Under the pieces are notes generated by a model. That model had not been told where the DNA came from. It worked only from the letters and a program-made list of their open reading frames with translations, and searched no databases. The translations under genes were made by a program, and so were the position numbers. DNA of 22,245 bases from JAVXNW01 sp036645575 (GTDB taxonomy: Bacteria; Bacillota; Clostridia; Christensenellales; Aristaeellaceae), in NCBI GenBank assembly GCA_036645575.1, contig JAVXNW010000042.1, positions 1 through 22,245 of the forward strand, written 5' to 3'. Below, one piece after another: positions 1-6,912 of this stretch. The first letter of the stretch is position 1. Each line of letters begins with the position of its first letter.

Positions 1-68
1 CGGTGAAGTCGCCCGCCGCGCGCATACCCGATCGCCAGCGCAATCGGAATCAGATACAGCAATATCAC
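1..68 (-). CDS. N-terminus of a membrane protein (possibly DUF5317), cut by window edge
   Basis: A minus-strand reading frame starts with GTG at 68-66. Its first bases overlap the TGA stop of the HD-GYP gene (GTGA, 4-nt overlap), so the two are probably translationally coupled. A GAGGGGG ribosome binding site lies about 7 nt upstream. The 22 visible residues begin MILLYLIPIALAIGYARGG and are strongly hydrophobic, as in a first membrane helix ending in Arg-Gly-Gly. From memory, short Clostridia membrane proteins of the DUF5317 family start this way and sit next to HD-GYP genes; that assignment is inference. The rest of the gene lies outside the window. Confidence 0.5.
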   Translation of the reverse strand, partial: MILLYLIPIALAIGYARGGRLH

Positions 69-679
69 GCGCCCGCCCCCTCGCCCGCGCCTTTGTCCGC
101 GCCCGTTCCCGCGCCTTTGCCTTTCTCCGCGCGCTGCGCCGCCAGCAGCGCCTCCACCACGTCCGGGTCGAACTGCGTGCCCTTGCCCGCCAGCAGCTGC
201 GCCACCGCGAACGAATGCGCCATGCCCTTGCGGTAAGGGCGCTCGCTGGTCATCGCGTCGTACGCGTCCGCGACCGCCATGATGCGCGCGCCGATTGACA
301 GTTCTTCGCCCGCCAGCCCGTCGGGATAGCCCTTGCCGTCCACGCGCTCATGGTGGTGGCCGATCATGTCCATCACCTGCGCCGGGAACTGCACCTGCCC
401 CAATATCCGAACGCCGGTCTTGGGGTGTTCCTTGATGCGCGCGTACTCCTCGTCCGTCAGCTTCTCGGGTTTTAGCAGCACCGCGTCGGGCACGCCGATC
501 TTGCCGATGTCGTGCAGCAGCGCGGAAATGATCACCACGTCCATATCCGCGCCCGGCGTCGCCTCGGCAATCTGCAGCGCGTAGTTGAGCACCCGGTAGA
601 CGTGCAGTTGGTCGTGCACTGCGTCCTGCATGGATGCCTGCATAAAGCGCTCGATCTGCGCAAATTCCGCTTGCGTCAT
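65..679 (-). CDS. HD-GYP domain protein (putative c-di-GMP phosphodiesterase)
   Basis: 204-residue cytoplasmic protein made almost entirely of an HD-GYP domain. The HD pair is H56-D57 (LLHDIGKIG) and the second signature HHExxDGxGYP is at residues 109-119, so the metal-binding and GYP motifs are intact. Family members with these motifs hydrolyse cyclic di-GMP, or sometimes cGAMP; the substrate here is inferred. There is no sensor or receiver domain, so input must come from a partner. The ATG at 679 was chosen because AGGAGGG lies about 7 nt upstream; the frame stays open to 754 without a better site. The last about 18 residues are a low-complexity Gly/Ala/Lys tail. The stop overlaps the start of the next gene. 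Confidence 0.88.
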   Translation of the reverse strand: MTQAEFAQIERFMQASMQDAVHDQLHVYRVLNYALQIAEATPGADMDVVIISALLHDIGKIGVPDAVLLKPEKLTDEEYARIKEHPKTGVRILGQVQFPAQVMDMIGHHHERVDGKGYPDGLAGEELSIGARIMAVADAYDAMTSERPYRKGMAHSFAVAQLLAGKGTQFDPDVVEALLAAQRAEKGKGAGTGADKGAGEGAGA

Positions 680-744
680 CTGAAACCCTCCTTCTGTATG
701 AATGCGCGTCCCCGCCATGCCGCGAAAACGTCCGCTCCCCGCAG

Positions 745-813
745 CCGCTTTCACTTGATCCGCTCAGCCGTCCCCCGCTTTCACCCATTTCGCGCACTTG
801 ATCCGCTCAGCCG
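745..813. repeat. Two imperfect tandem copies in the dacF-HD-GYP intergenic region
   Basis: The 19-mer CACTTGATCCGCTCAGCCG occurs exactly at 752-770 and 795-813. Each copy is preceded by CCGCTTTCAC (745-754 and 775-784), with about 13 extra bases inside the second unit. This is a local duplication with only two copies, so it is not a CRISPR array. It lies in the 163-bp gap between the carboxypeptidase stop and the HD-GYP start and could lie in the HD-GYP leader; function unknown. Confidence 0.6.
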
Positions 814-823
814 ATCCCCGCGC

Positions 824-842
824 GCGGGATTGATTCAGCGCC
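824..842. repeat. Short sequence matching one end of the 10847-11008 element
   Basis: The bases GCGGGATTGATTCAGCG, just after the dacF stop codon, differ at one position from the right end of the 162-bp palindromic element at 10847-11008 (GCGGGATTTATTCAGCG). In both places the motif lies at the 3' end of a minus-strand gene. No matching left end is visible nearby, so this would be a solo or decayed end, or a shared 3'-end motif. Confidence 0.4.
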
Positions 843-1997
843 CTAGTCGTAGTACCAGTGCCCGATCGCCTGGCGCAGCGCGCTTGCGTAGCTTCTTTCG
901 GGCACTTCGGCGCTTGCGACGATGGGAATCTGACCCACGAGGCGACCCGCGAGCGCGACATCCACCGTGCCCACCTGCTGCCCCGGCGCGACCGGGGCGG
1001 GAATATGCCCCGGCAGGTTGCTCGTAAGCTCGATGTCCTGCTCCGCGCCCTTGGCGATGAGCAGCGTCATGTCCTCGCCCAATGTCAGCCCCACGCTGTC
1101 TAGGCTCCCGCCCGTCACCGGCATCACGCCGCGCACCTTGGCGCCCTTCTGCGCGACCTCATAGGTGCGGTAGTTCGCAAAGCCGTAATCGAGCATCGCC
1201 GTGGCCGTCTCAAAGCGCGCCTTGCTGGTCTTCGCGCCCAGCACAACCGCGATCAGGCGCATCCCCGCGCGCTTGGCGGTCGCCGCCATGCAATAGCCCG
1301 CCTCGTTGGTCGAACCGGTCTTGAGACCGTCGCAGCCGTCGTACAGGCGCGTCAGGCGGTTGGTGTTGGTGAGTTCCGTCACCCGCCCGTCGCCGTGCGT
1401 AAGCGTATCCATCCAGATGGTGGCGTACTCAAAGTAGATCGGGTGCTTGATCAGCTCCCGCGACATCAGCGCCACGTCGCGCGCCGAGGCGTAGTGATCC
1501 TGAACCGGAAGCCCGGTCGCATTGGCAAAGCGGGTGTTTTGAAGCCCCAATTCCCGCGCCCGCTCGTTCATCCGCGCCACCATGCTCTGCTCTGAGCCAA
1601 ATAAAAACTCACCGACCGCGACCGTCGCGTCGTTGGCGCTGGCCACGATCATGCTCTTGATGAGCACTGAAAGCGGCTGCTGTTCTCCGGTGTCCAGCAG
1701 CACCTGCGAGCCGCCCATGGAGGCCGCGCGCGCCGATATATTGACCACGTCGTCCAACTGCGCGCGCCCGTCCTCCACCGCCTCGCACGCGAGCAGGATC
1801 GCCATGATCTTGGTGACGCTGGCAATCGGCCTTGGCGCGTCGGCGTCCACTTCAAAGATCACCTGACCGCTCTCGGGCTCCATCAGCAGCACCCCCGCAC
1901 AGTCAAGTTTGATGGGCGGCGCTTCCTCGAGCGCGGCGCGCGCGGGCGCCGCCAGGCACAAAAGCGCCACGACGAGCGCAAGCAGTTTTCTGGGCAT
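843..1997 (-). CDS. dacF: D-alanyl-D-alanine carboxypeptidase (DacF/PBP5-type, peptidase S11)
   Basis: 384-residue exported penicillin-binding protein that trims the terminal D-Ala from peptidoglycan stem peptides. A signal peptide covers residues 1-21 (MPRKLLALVVALLCLAAPARA). All three active-site motifs of the SxxK family are present: S60-V-T-K63, S120-A-N122 and K226-T-G228. A PBP5 C-terminal beta domain follows (about residues 290-360), then a short tail (RQAIGHWYYD) in place of a long amphipathic anchor. The ATG at 1997 has GGAGGG about 7 nt upstream and leads directly into the signal peptide; the longer in-frame extension to 2114 has no signal peptide at its front and is rejected. The gene lies upstream of the HD-GYP gene on the same strand. 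Confidence 0.93.
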   Translation of the reverse strand: MPRKLLALVVALLCLAAPARAALEEAPPIKLDCAGVLLMEPESGQVIFEVDADAPRPIASVTKIMAILLACEAVEDGRAQLDDVVNISARAASMGGSQVLLDTGEQQPLSVLIKSMIVASANDATVAVGEFLFGSEQSMVARMNERARELGLQNTRFANATGLPVQDHYASARDVALMSRELIKHPIYFEYATIWMDTLTHGDGRVTELTNTNRLTRLYDGCDGLKTGSTNEAGYCMAATAKRAGMRLIAVVLGAKTSKARFETATAMLDYGFANYRTYEVAQKGAKVRGVMPVTGGSLDSVGLTLGEDMTLLIAKGAEQDIELTSNLPGHIPAPVAPGQQVGTVDVALAGRLVGQIPIVASAEVPERSYASALRQAIGHWYYD

Positions 1998-2153
1998 TCT
2001 CGATCCCTCCCCCGGCGTTTCGCATCGGAACGCGCGCTTTGGCGACATTCCCTTGTACACCATCGTACCCGCGCAATGGGGGAAATATGATTGGCCGCGC
2101 CAAAATCGCGCCACGCGCCGCGCTTTTTTTCAAAAAAGCCGGGGAAAATCTCC

Positions 2154-3026
2154 CTATTGGCTCATTTTCTCGACCGCAAGGCGCGGGACCTCGGAAAGCG
2201 CGCACAGCATCCCTTCAAACTGGACGCCCTCGATCGGGTCTGTGCCCAACGCGAGCGTGCGCCTGATCGCCTCATAGGCAAACCCGCTCGCGCAGCCCAG
2301 CGCTTCTTCCGGCGCCATGCCGGTCAGCAGCCGCCCGGTCAGCATGGCGCAAAGCAGGTCGCCCGTCCCCGGAAACGCGGCGGGCAGCGGCGCGTAGCGG
2401 CACAGGTAGACGTCGCCCTGCGCGCGCAACAGCGCGTTTGCGCACGCGCCCCCCTGAAGGCGCGCCCCGGTGACCAGCGCCGCCTTGCACCCAAGCCCGA
2501 TGAGCGCGCGCAAAAGCGCCCGAAGCGCCTGCGGGGTGAGCGGCTCCGCCTGGTAGGGCGTTCCGGTCAGCAGGCACGCCTCGGTGTAGTTGGGCGTCGT
2601 CAGGTCGGAAACGGCGACCAGGTCGCGCATGGCGTCCGGCATGGCGGCGGGCACGGTTCGGTACAGGCTGCCATGGTCGGCCATCGCGGGATCGACCACC
2701 GCCCACCCGCACCCGCGCGCGCGCTGCGCGCAGATGAACGCGCGCAGGCGCACCGCTTCTTTCGGCGTTGCGAGAAAGCCGGTGTACACGCCCTCAAACG
2801 AGCGATCCAGCCGCGTCCACTCCTCAAGCGCCTGACCCAGAAAGTCGGTCTGGTCGATCATCTGTACGCCCGGAAACGCGGTGTGCGCCGAAAGCAGCGC
2901 GGTCGGCAGCGGGCAGGCCTGCACGCCCAGCGCCGCAAGCGTGGGCAGCGCCACCGCGAGCGCCGATCGCCCGATTCCGCTCAAGTCCTGCGCCACGGCT
3001 ACGCGCGGCGCGCGGTTATTGCGCAT
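2154..3026 (-). CDS. pdxY: Pyridoxamine/pyridoxal kinase (PdxK/PdxY family)
   Basis: 290-residue ribokinase-superfamily enzyme expected to phosphorylate pyridoxal, pyridoxine or pyridoxamine with ATP (vitamin B6 salvage). The N-terminus has the family motif DLSGIGRSALAVALP (residues 14-28) followed by the substrate-site segment QACPLPTALLSAHT (36-49). N146 in PNYTEA and the ATP-site GTGD at 220-223, with D223 the likely catalytic base, are intact. The length fits the family. The ATG at 3026 was chosen because the next upstream ATG (3083) lies inside a TATAAT box; its ribosome binding site (AGAGGA) is short. PdxK versus hydroxymethylpyrimidine kinase cannot be fully separated by motif, but the N-terminal segment is typical of Clostridia pyridoxamine kinases. 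Confidence 0.85.
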   Translation of the reverse strand: MRNNRAPRVAVAQDLSGIGRSALAVALPTLAALGVQACPLPTALLSAHTAFPGVQMIDQTDFLGQALEEWTRLDRSFEGVYTGFLATPKEAVRLRAFICAQRARGCGWAVVDPAMADHGSLYRTVPAAMPDAMRDLVAVSDLTTPNYTEACLLTGTPYQAEPLTPQALRALLRALIGLGCKAALVTGARLQGGACANALLRAQGDVYLCRYAPLPAAFPGTGDLLCAMLTGRLLTGMAPEEALGCASGFAYEAIRRTLALGTDPIEGVQFEGMLCALSEVPRLAVEKMSQ

Positions 3027-3081
3027 GTCCTCTTTTCCCTTCCAATCTTCGCGGCGCAAAGGCGCGCCTATTTCCGTGTGC

Positions 3082-3111
3082 ATTATACCACACCGCGCGC
3101 GCGCCGGCCAA
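3082..3111 (-). promoter_or_regulatory. Putative promoter of the pyridoxamine kinase gene
   Basis: A perfect minus-strand TATAAT lies at 3082-3087, with TTGGCC at 3106-3111 as a possible -35 (18-bp spacer, 4 of 6 matches to TTGACA). Transcription would start about 50 nt before the ATG at 3026. Confidence 0.5.
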
Positions 3112-3127
3112 CATTTTTGCAAAGCGA

Positions 3128-3188
3128 CGCCCCGCCATCTTTCGCGCCTCCTTTCGGAGGGGAAGACGGCGGGGCGATTTTAGATTTT
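3128..3188. terminator. Long hairpin after the flavoprotein reductase gene
   Basis: CGCCCCGCC (3128-3136) pairs perfectly with GGCGGGGCG (3168-3176). Inside, TCTT (3138-3141) pairs with AAGA (3163-3166), and CCTCC (3147-3151) pairs with GGAGG around a TTTC loop. It lies between the reductase stop (3203) and the kinase promoter, where a terminator is expected. The T-rich side (ATTTTAGATTTT) follows on the plus strand; the minus-strand side is less U-rich, so termination strength for the reductase transcript is uncertain. Confidence 0.5.
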
Positions 3189-3202
3189 AGCCTATGGGGT
3201 CT

Positions 3203-4948
3203 TTACTTCGAAGCGTTCTTGCCCGCGACACGGCCGAAGACCGTGATGTCGGCCAGCGCGTCAGAGCCCAGACGGTTGGTGCCATGGACGCCGCCGGTGG
3301 TCTCGCCCGCCGCGTACAGTCCTTCAATCACCTGGCCGTCGGTGCCCACGACCTGCGCCTGATCGTTGATCTTGATGCCGCCCATCGTGTGGTGCACGGC
3401 GGGAACCGCCTTGATCATGTAGAAGGGCGCCTTCTCGATCTTGGAGGGCATGGAGCGCTTGTTGAACTCCGGGTCCTTGCCCGCGTCCACGTAGCTGTTG
3501 TAGTTGGTGACGGTCTCCTTGAGCGCGGCCGCGTCTACGCCAAATGCCGCCGCCAATTCGTCCAGCGTGTCCGCCTTGACCAGCAGGTCCTTCGAGTACA
3601 GGTACTCAAGCTCGGCCGCGTGGTTTTCCTGGAGCTTGCTCTCGTCAAAGCCGTTCTGGTCGATCACTTCGTAGCAGCACGCGCCGGTCTGCGCCTTGAT
3701 CGCCATGCTCATCACATCGCGGCGGCCCAGCTCCTCGACGAAGCGCTTGCCTTCGAGGTTCACGATGACCGAGTGGCCGTACAGGCGCGCATCGTCAAAG
3801 TAGAGCAGCGCGCCGCTCAGCGGGTCGCAGATGGGGTAGGTCTGGATGTACTGCATGTCAACCAGCGCCGCGCCAACATTTTCCGCCATCACGATGCCGT
3901 CGCCCATGGAGCCGGTCGAGTTGGTCGAGAGGATGGAGCCGTCGATGTCGGGGTTGTACTTGACGCGCATCTCGACGTTCGAGCCGAAGCCGCCGGTCGT
4001 CAGGATGACCGCCTTGTTGGCGTGGTAGATGTAGTTGGCGTCCGGGCCTTCGGCCTTCACGCCCACAACCTTGCCGGATTCATCGGTGATCAGTTCGGTC
4101 GCGCGGGTGTTCAGCATCACCGGAATGCCCAGCGCGGTCGCCTTCTGGCTCTCCTTGGTGATGATCTCAACGCCGCTGGCGCCCTGCGGGATCAGGCTGC
4201 GCTTGACGGAGTGGCCGCCAAAGAACATCAGCTCGTCTTCCCAAACAACGCCCACTTCGTCGCGCAGCCAGTTCGCGCCGTCCAGCGCGCCCTCGGCCAC
4301 CACGCGCACAAGCGCGGGATCGTTTTTGTTGTCGCCACCGGCCAGCATGTCAGACACCATCAGTTCGACGTTGTCCTCAATGCCTTCTTTTTCCTGCAGC
4401 CAGTTGGCCGGCGCCGCGTATTCCGCGCCGGAGATCAGGGTGTTGCCGCCCACCATGGGCATTTTTTCGATCAGGATCACGTCCGCACCCGCGTTCTTGG
4501 CTTCAATCGAAGCGCAGAAGCCCGCGCCGCCCGCGCCGATCACCACGACGTCGTGGGTCTGTTCGATCGTCTGCTTCTCGGCAACCGCCGCCGCCTCGAC
4601 CGCGACCGGTACAAGCGTCGCGCCCGCCGCCGTCAGCGCCGCGTTCACCGCGTCTTTAAAGCCCTTGCTCGTCAGCGAGCAGCCCGCCACGGCGTCCACG
4701 TCCGCGGTGTTGCCGGAAATCATATTGGCCTTCAGGGTGTCCATCGCGTCGGCAAAACCGGGCGTTTCGCCGTTTGAAACCACCTCGATGTCGGTCATTA
4801 CGTCGTTCTCGAGCGTCACCTTTACGCTGAGCGCGCCGCCCTTGCCGGTGCCGGTTCCCTCAAATGTGCCGCTCACGCCCTCTGCCGACGCCACGCCAAG
4901 CGCGACCACCAACATGATCGCCAATGCGATACAAAGGAATTTCTTCAT
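3203..4948 (-). CDS. Exported FMN/FAD flavoprotein reductase, urocanate reductase (UrdA)-like
   Basis: 581 residues. A Sec signal peptide covers residues 1-22, with likely cleavage after ASA and no lipobox. An FMN_bind domain (about 25-108) follows, with the flavinylation motif D85-AVAGCS91. The FAD fumarate-reductase-type domain starts with a Rossmann motif at about 133-160 (VVVIGAGGAG). Active-site positions visible by family alignment are Y371, D385/D386, R410, H520 and R559. Fumarate reductases carry His at the first of these; from memory, S. oneidensis urocanate reductase (582 aa) has Tyr373, Asp388, Arg411, His520 and Arg560. The FMN should be attached to S91 by an ApbE-type transferase, which is not in the window. 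There is no haem motif. The start has GGGGG 8 nt upstream. The gene is divergent from the sensor kinase. The urocanate substrate is inference; another unsaturated carboxylate is possible. Confidence 0.85.
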   Translation of the reverse strand: MKKFLCIALAIMLVVALGVASAEGVSGTFEGTGTGKGGALSVKVTLENDVMTDIEVVSNGETPGFADAMDTLKANMISGNTADVDAVAGCSLTSKGFKDAVNAALTAAGATLVPVAVEAAAVAEKQTIEQTHDVVVIGAGGAGFCASIEAKNAGADVILIEKMPMVGGNTLISGAEYAAPANWLQEKEGIEDNVELMVSDMLAGGDNKNDPALVRVVAEGALDGANWLRDEVGVVWEDELMFFGGHSVKRSLIPQGASGVEIITKESQKATALGIPVMLNTRATELITDESGKVVGVKAEGPDANYIYHANKAVILTTGGFGSNVEMRVKYNPDIDGSILSTNSTGSMGDGIVMAENVGAALVDMQYIQTYPICDPLSGALLYFDDARLYGHSVIVNLEGKRFVEELGRRDVMSMAIKAQTGACCYEVIDQNGFDESKLQENHAAELEYLYSKDLLVKADTLDELAAAFGVDAAALKETVTNYNSYVDAGKDPEFNKRSMPSKIEKAPFYMIKAVPAVHHTMGGIKINDQAQVVGTDGQVIEGLYAAGETTGGVHGTNRLGSDALADITVFGRVAGKNASK

Positions 4949-5084
4949 GACAGTTTCCCCCTTCGTGTGTGTTAATTGGTTAACAAGTTCAGGATACCAC
5001 GTTTTGACGCGTTTGTATTTGCAGAATATTGCTTCTTTTTATACTATTCGAGACTTTTCCGTCGATTTATGCGCGAAAATAAGG

Positions 5085-5090
5085 TATAAT
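5085..5090 (+). promoter_or_regulatory. Putative -10 box of the two-component operon
   Basis: A perfect TATAAT lies 47 nt before the kinase ATG, within the AT-rich divergent intergenic region (4949-5137). The best -35 at 17-bp spacing is TCGATT (5062-5067), only 3 of 6 matches, which suggests the promoter needs an activator. No clear operator repeat for the AraC-type regulator could be picked out by eye. Confidence 0.45.
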
Positions 5091-5137
5091 AGAAATAACG
5101 AGATTTTTCGCGGAAAATACGGAAGGGCGGTGCGCGC

Positions 5138-6910
5138 ATGTCGCTTCGGATCAAGATCGTGCTGGCGTTTAGCGTGTGCATTGTGCTGGCGTTCCTGCCG
5201 CTGATGCTGACCCTTGAGATGAGCGTAAAGCCGATGGCGATGCACGAGGCGGAGGCGCAGACCACGCAGCTGATCGACGCGCGCGCGGGCGAATTGGGCG
5301 CGTGGCTGGGGCAGCGGCTGAGCGAGATCCGCATTGTGCGCGAGCATCCCGCCTGCCAGACGCTGGATTTTGCGCAGCTTCGACCCTACCTCACGCGCCT
5401 TAACGAGGTGTTGCGCACCCAGTTTGGCAACCCGGCCGAGACGCTTGCGATCGGGGGGCTGGACGGCAAGGGCTTTGTGAACGACGAGATCACGATCGAC
5501 GTGTCAAACCGCCCCTACTTTCGGGAGATGCTCGCCTCGGACGCGGAATACGTGATCGGAAAGCCGGTGGTCTCCAAGTCCGACAACATGCCCATCTTCT
5601 TAATTTGCAGCCCGATATACGGCGCCGACGGCCAAAAGATCGGCTTTGTCAACGGATCGGTGAACCTGGAAAAGCTCAATCAAGTGGCGCGCAGCATCGA
5701 TGTCTACGGCGGGTTCGTGTGGATCATGGACCGCGACGGCTCGGTCTACACCGGCGAAAGCGACGAATTTCGCGCGCGCGGGCTGGACGCGGCGGCGCTC
5801 AACAAGGTGATCGGCCGCGCCTCCAGCGCAAGCGCGGGGTCGCTGCCGCTTGGCCAGGACGGCACCGCCTTTTTCGCCCAGGTGCCGGGCGCGGACGACT
5901 GGATCTTGGTGATCCAGCTTGAAAACCAGCGCATTTACGCCGAGGCGAACAAGCTGATGCGGCTGCTCACCATCCTGTCGGCGGCGCTGTTGGCCTTTGG
6001 CATTCTGGTGGCGGTGGGGATCTCCGGCTCGATCGTGCGGCCGGTCAGGCGACTGGAGGCGCACATGCGCGACGTGGCGGGCGGAAACCTCGACTCGCTC
6101 TACGAGCCGGGCGGGCACGACGAAATCTCGGCGCTGGGCGATTCGTTTAACCGGATGGTATCCCAGCTGAAGGGGCTCATGGGCAAGATCTATCAGGCGC
6201 AGGCGCAAAAGCGCAAGGCGGAGCTGATGGTGTTGCAGTCGCAGATCAACCCGCACTTCCTCTATAATACGCTCGACACGATCCAGTGGAAGGCGCTCGA
6301 GCACGACGCGGGCGACGTGGCCGATATGATTCGCCAGCTGAGCCAGCTGTTCCGGGTGTCCCTGAGCGGCGGGCGCGAGTACATCACGGTCGCGGACGAA
6401 ATGACCCACGTGACCAGCTACCTCGCGATTCAGGCGATCCGCTATGGCGACCGACTCAAGTATTCGGTCGAGGCCGAGGAGGACGCGCTCAACTACTACA
6501 TGCCCAAGCTCATGCTGCAACCGCTGGTGGAAAACGCCATCTACCACGGGATCAAGCCCAAAAAGCAGGGCGGGCACATCGCGCTCACCGTCAAAAAAGC
6601 GGGCGCGCAGTTGGTCGCGCAGGTCGTGGACGACGGCGTGGGCGTGAGCCAAGAAGTGCTTGAGGCGCTGAATAGCGACCTTGCGCGCTTTGCCAAGGGC
6701 AACCACTACGGCCTTAACAACATTCGGGAGCGGCTGCGGCTCGCGTTTGGCGACGCGGGCGCGGGCGAAAACGCGGGCGCAGGCGAAAACGCGGGCGCGG
6801 GCGAAAACGCGGGCGGCACGCTGACATTTGAGGCGGCGGCGGGCGGCGGGCTGCGCGTGACGCTGACGCTCCCGCTGTTAAACGAGGGGTTTGAACGTCT
6901 GGAGGGATGA
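5138..6910 (+). CDS. Sensor histidine kinase, YesM family (Cache-HAMP-His_kinase-HATPase)
   Basis: 590-residue membrane kinase. A first membrane helix (about 7-25) is followed by an extracellular Cache-like ligand domain (about 40-262), a second helix (about 275-297), HAMP (about 298-350), and a His_kinase domain with the phospho-acceptor H373 in QSQINPHFLYNTLD. The HATPase domain has N466 in PLVENAIYHG and a DDGVG box at 498-502. These features place it in the YesM/LytS group, which signals to AraC-type regulators. The loop after the HYGLNNIRERL box holds three GAGENA repeats (541-558). A GGAAGGGCGG ribosome binding site lies about 7 nt upstream. Its TGA lies within the ribosome-binding-site/start region of the response regulator, so the pair is co-translated. 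The ligand is unknown. Confidence 0.93.
   Translation: MSLRIKIVLAFSVCIVLAFLPLMLTLEMSVKPMAMHEAEAQTTQLIDARAGELGAWLGQRLSEIRIVREHPACQTLDFAQLRPYLTRLNEVLRTQFGNPAETLAIGGLDGKGFVNDEITIDVSNRPYFREMLASDAEYVIGKPVVSKSDNMPIFLICSPIYGADGQKIGFVNGSVNLEKLNQVARSIDVYGGFVWIMDRDGSVYTGESDEFRARGLDAAALNKVIGRASSASAGSLPLGQDGTAFFAQVPGADDWILVIQLENQRIYAEANKLMRLLTILSAALLAFGILVAVGISGSIVRPVRRLEAHMRDVAGGNLDSLYEPGGHDEISALGDSFNRMVSQLKGLMGKIYQAQAQKRKAELMVLQSQINPHFLYNTLDTIQWKALEHDAGDVADMIRQLSQLFRVSLSGGREYITVADEMTHVTSYLAIQAIRYGDRLKYSVEAEEDALNYYMPKLMLQPLVENAIYHGIKPKKQGGHIALTVKKAGAQLVAQVVDDGVGVSQEVLEALNSDLARFAKGNHYGLNNIRERLRLAFGDAGAGENAGAGENAGAGENAGGTLTFEAAAGGGLRVTLTLPLLNEGFERLEG
6758..6811 (+). repeat. Three tandem 18-bp repeats inside the kinase ATPase domain
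   Basis: Three in-frame 18-bp units each encode Gly-Ala-Gly-Glu-Asn-Ala (6758-6775, 6776-6793, 6794-6811). Only one base differs among the three copies (GCA for GCG in unit 2). The repeat sits in the loop between the last nucleotide-binding box and the final beta strands of the HATPase domain. Confidence 0.9.
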
Positions 6911-6912
6911 GT

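Noticed and set aside
752..813. Possible CRISPR repeats
   Set aside because: Only two copies with an irregular spacer and no cas genes; best seen as a local duplication.
1998..2114. 39-residue upstream extension of the D,D-carboxypeptidase
   Set aside because: It would bury the signal peptide, and the ATG at 1997 has a strong GGAGGG site.
2122..2139. A/T hairpin (GCTTTTTT/AAAAAAGC) as terminator of the pyridoxamine kinase gene
   Set aside because: The stem is almost all A-T with a 2-nt loop and no separate U-run, too weak to call.
2091..3362. Long plus-strand open frame (423 codons) opposite the pyridoxamine kinase
   Set aside because: It is antisense to a gene with clear family motifs, its translation is Arg/Ala/His-rich as expected from the complement of GC-rich codons, and it has no ribosome binding site.
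3194..4777. Plus-strand open frame of 527 codons opposite the flavoprotein
   Set aside because: It mirrors the reductase gene in the complementary frame, shows no protein family pattern, and the reductase has full domains and a good start.
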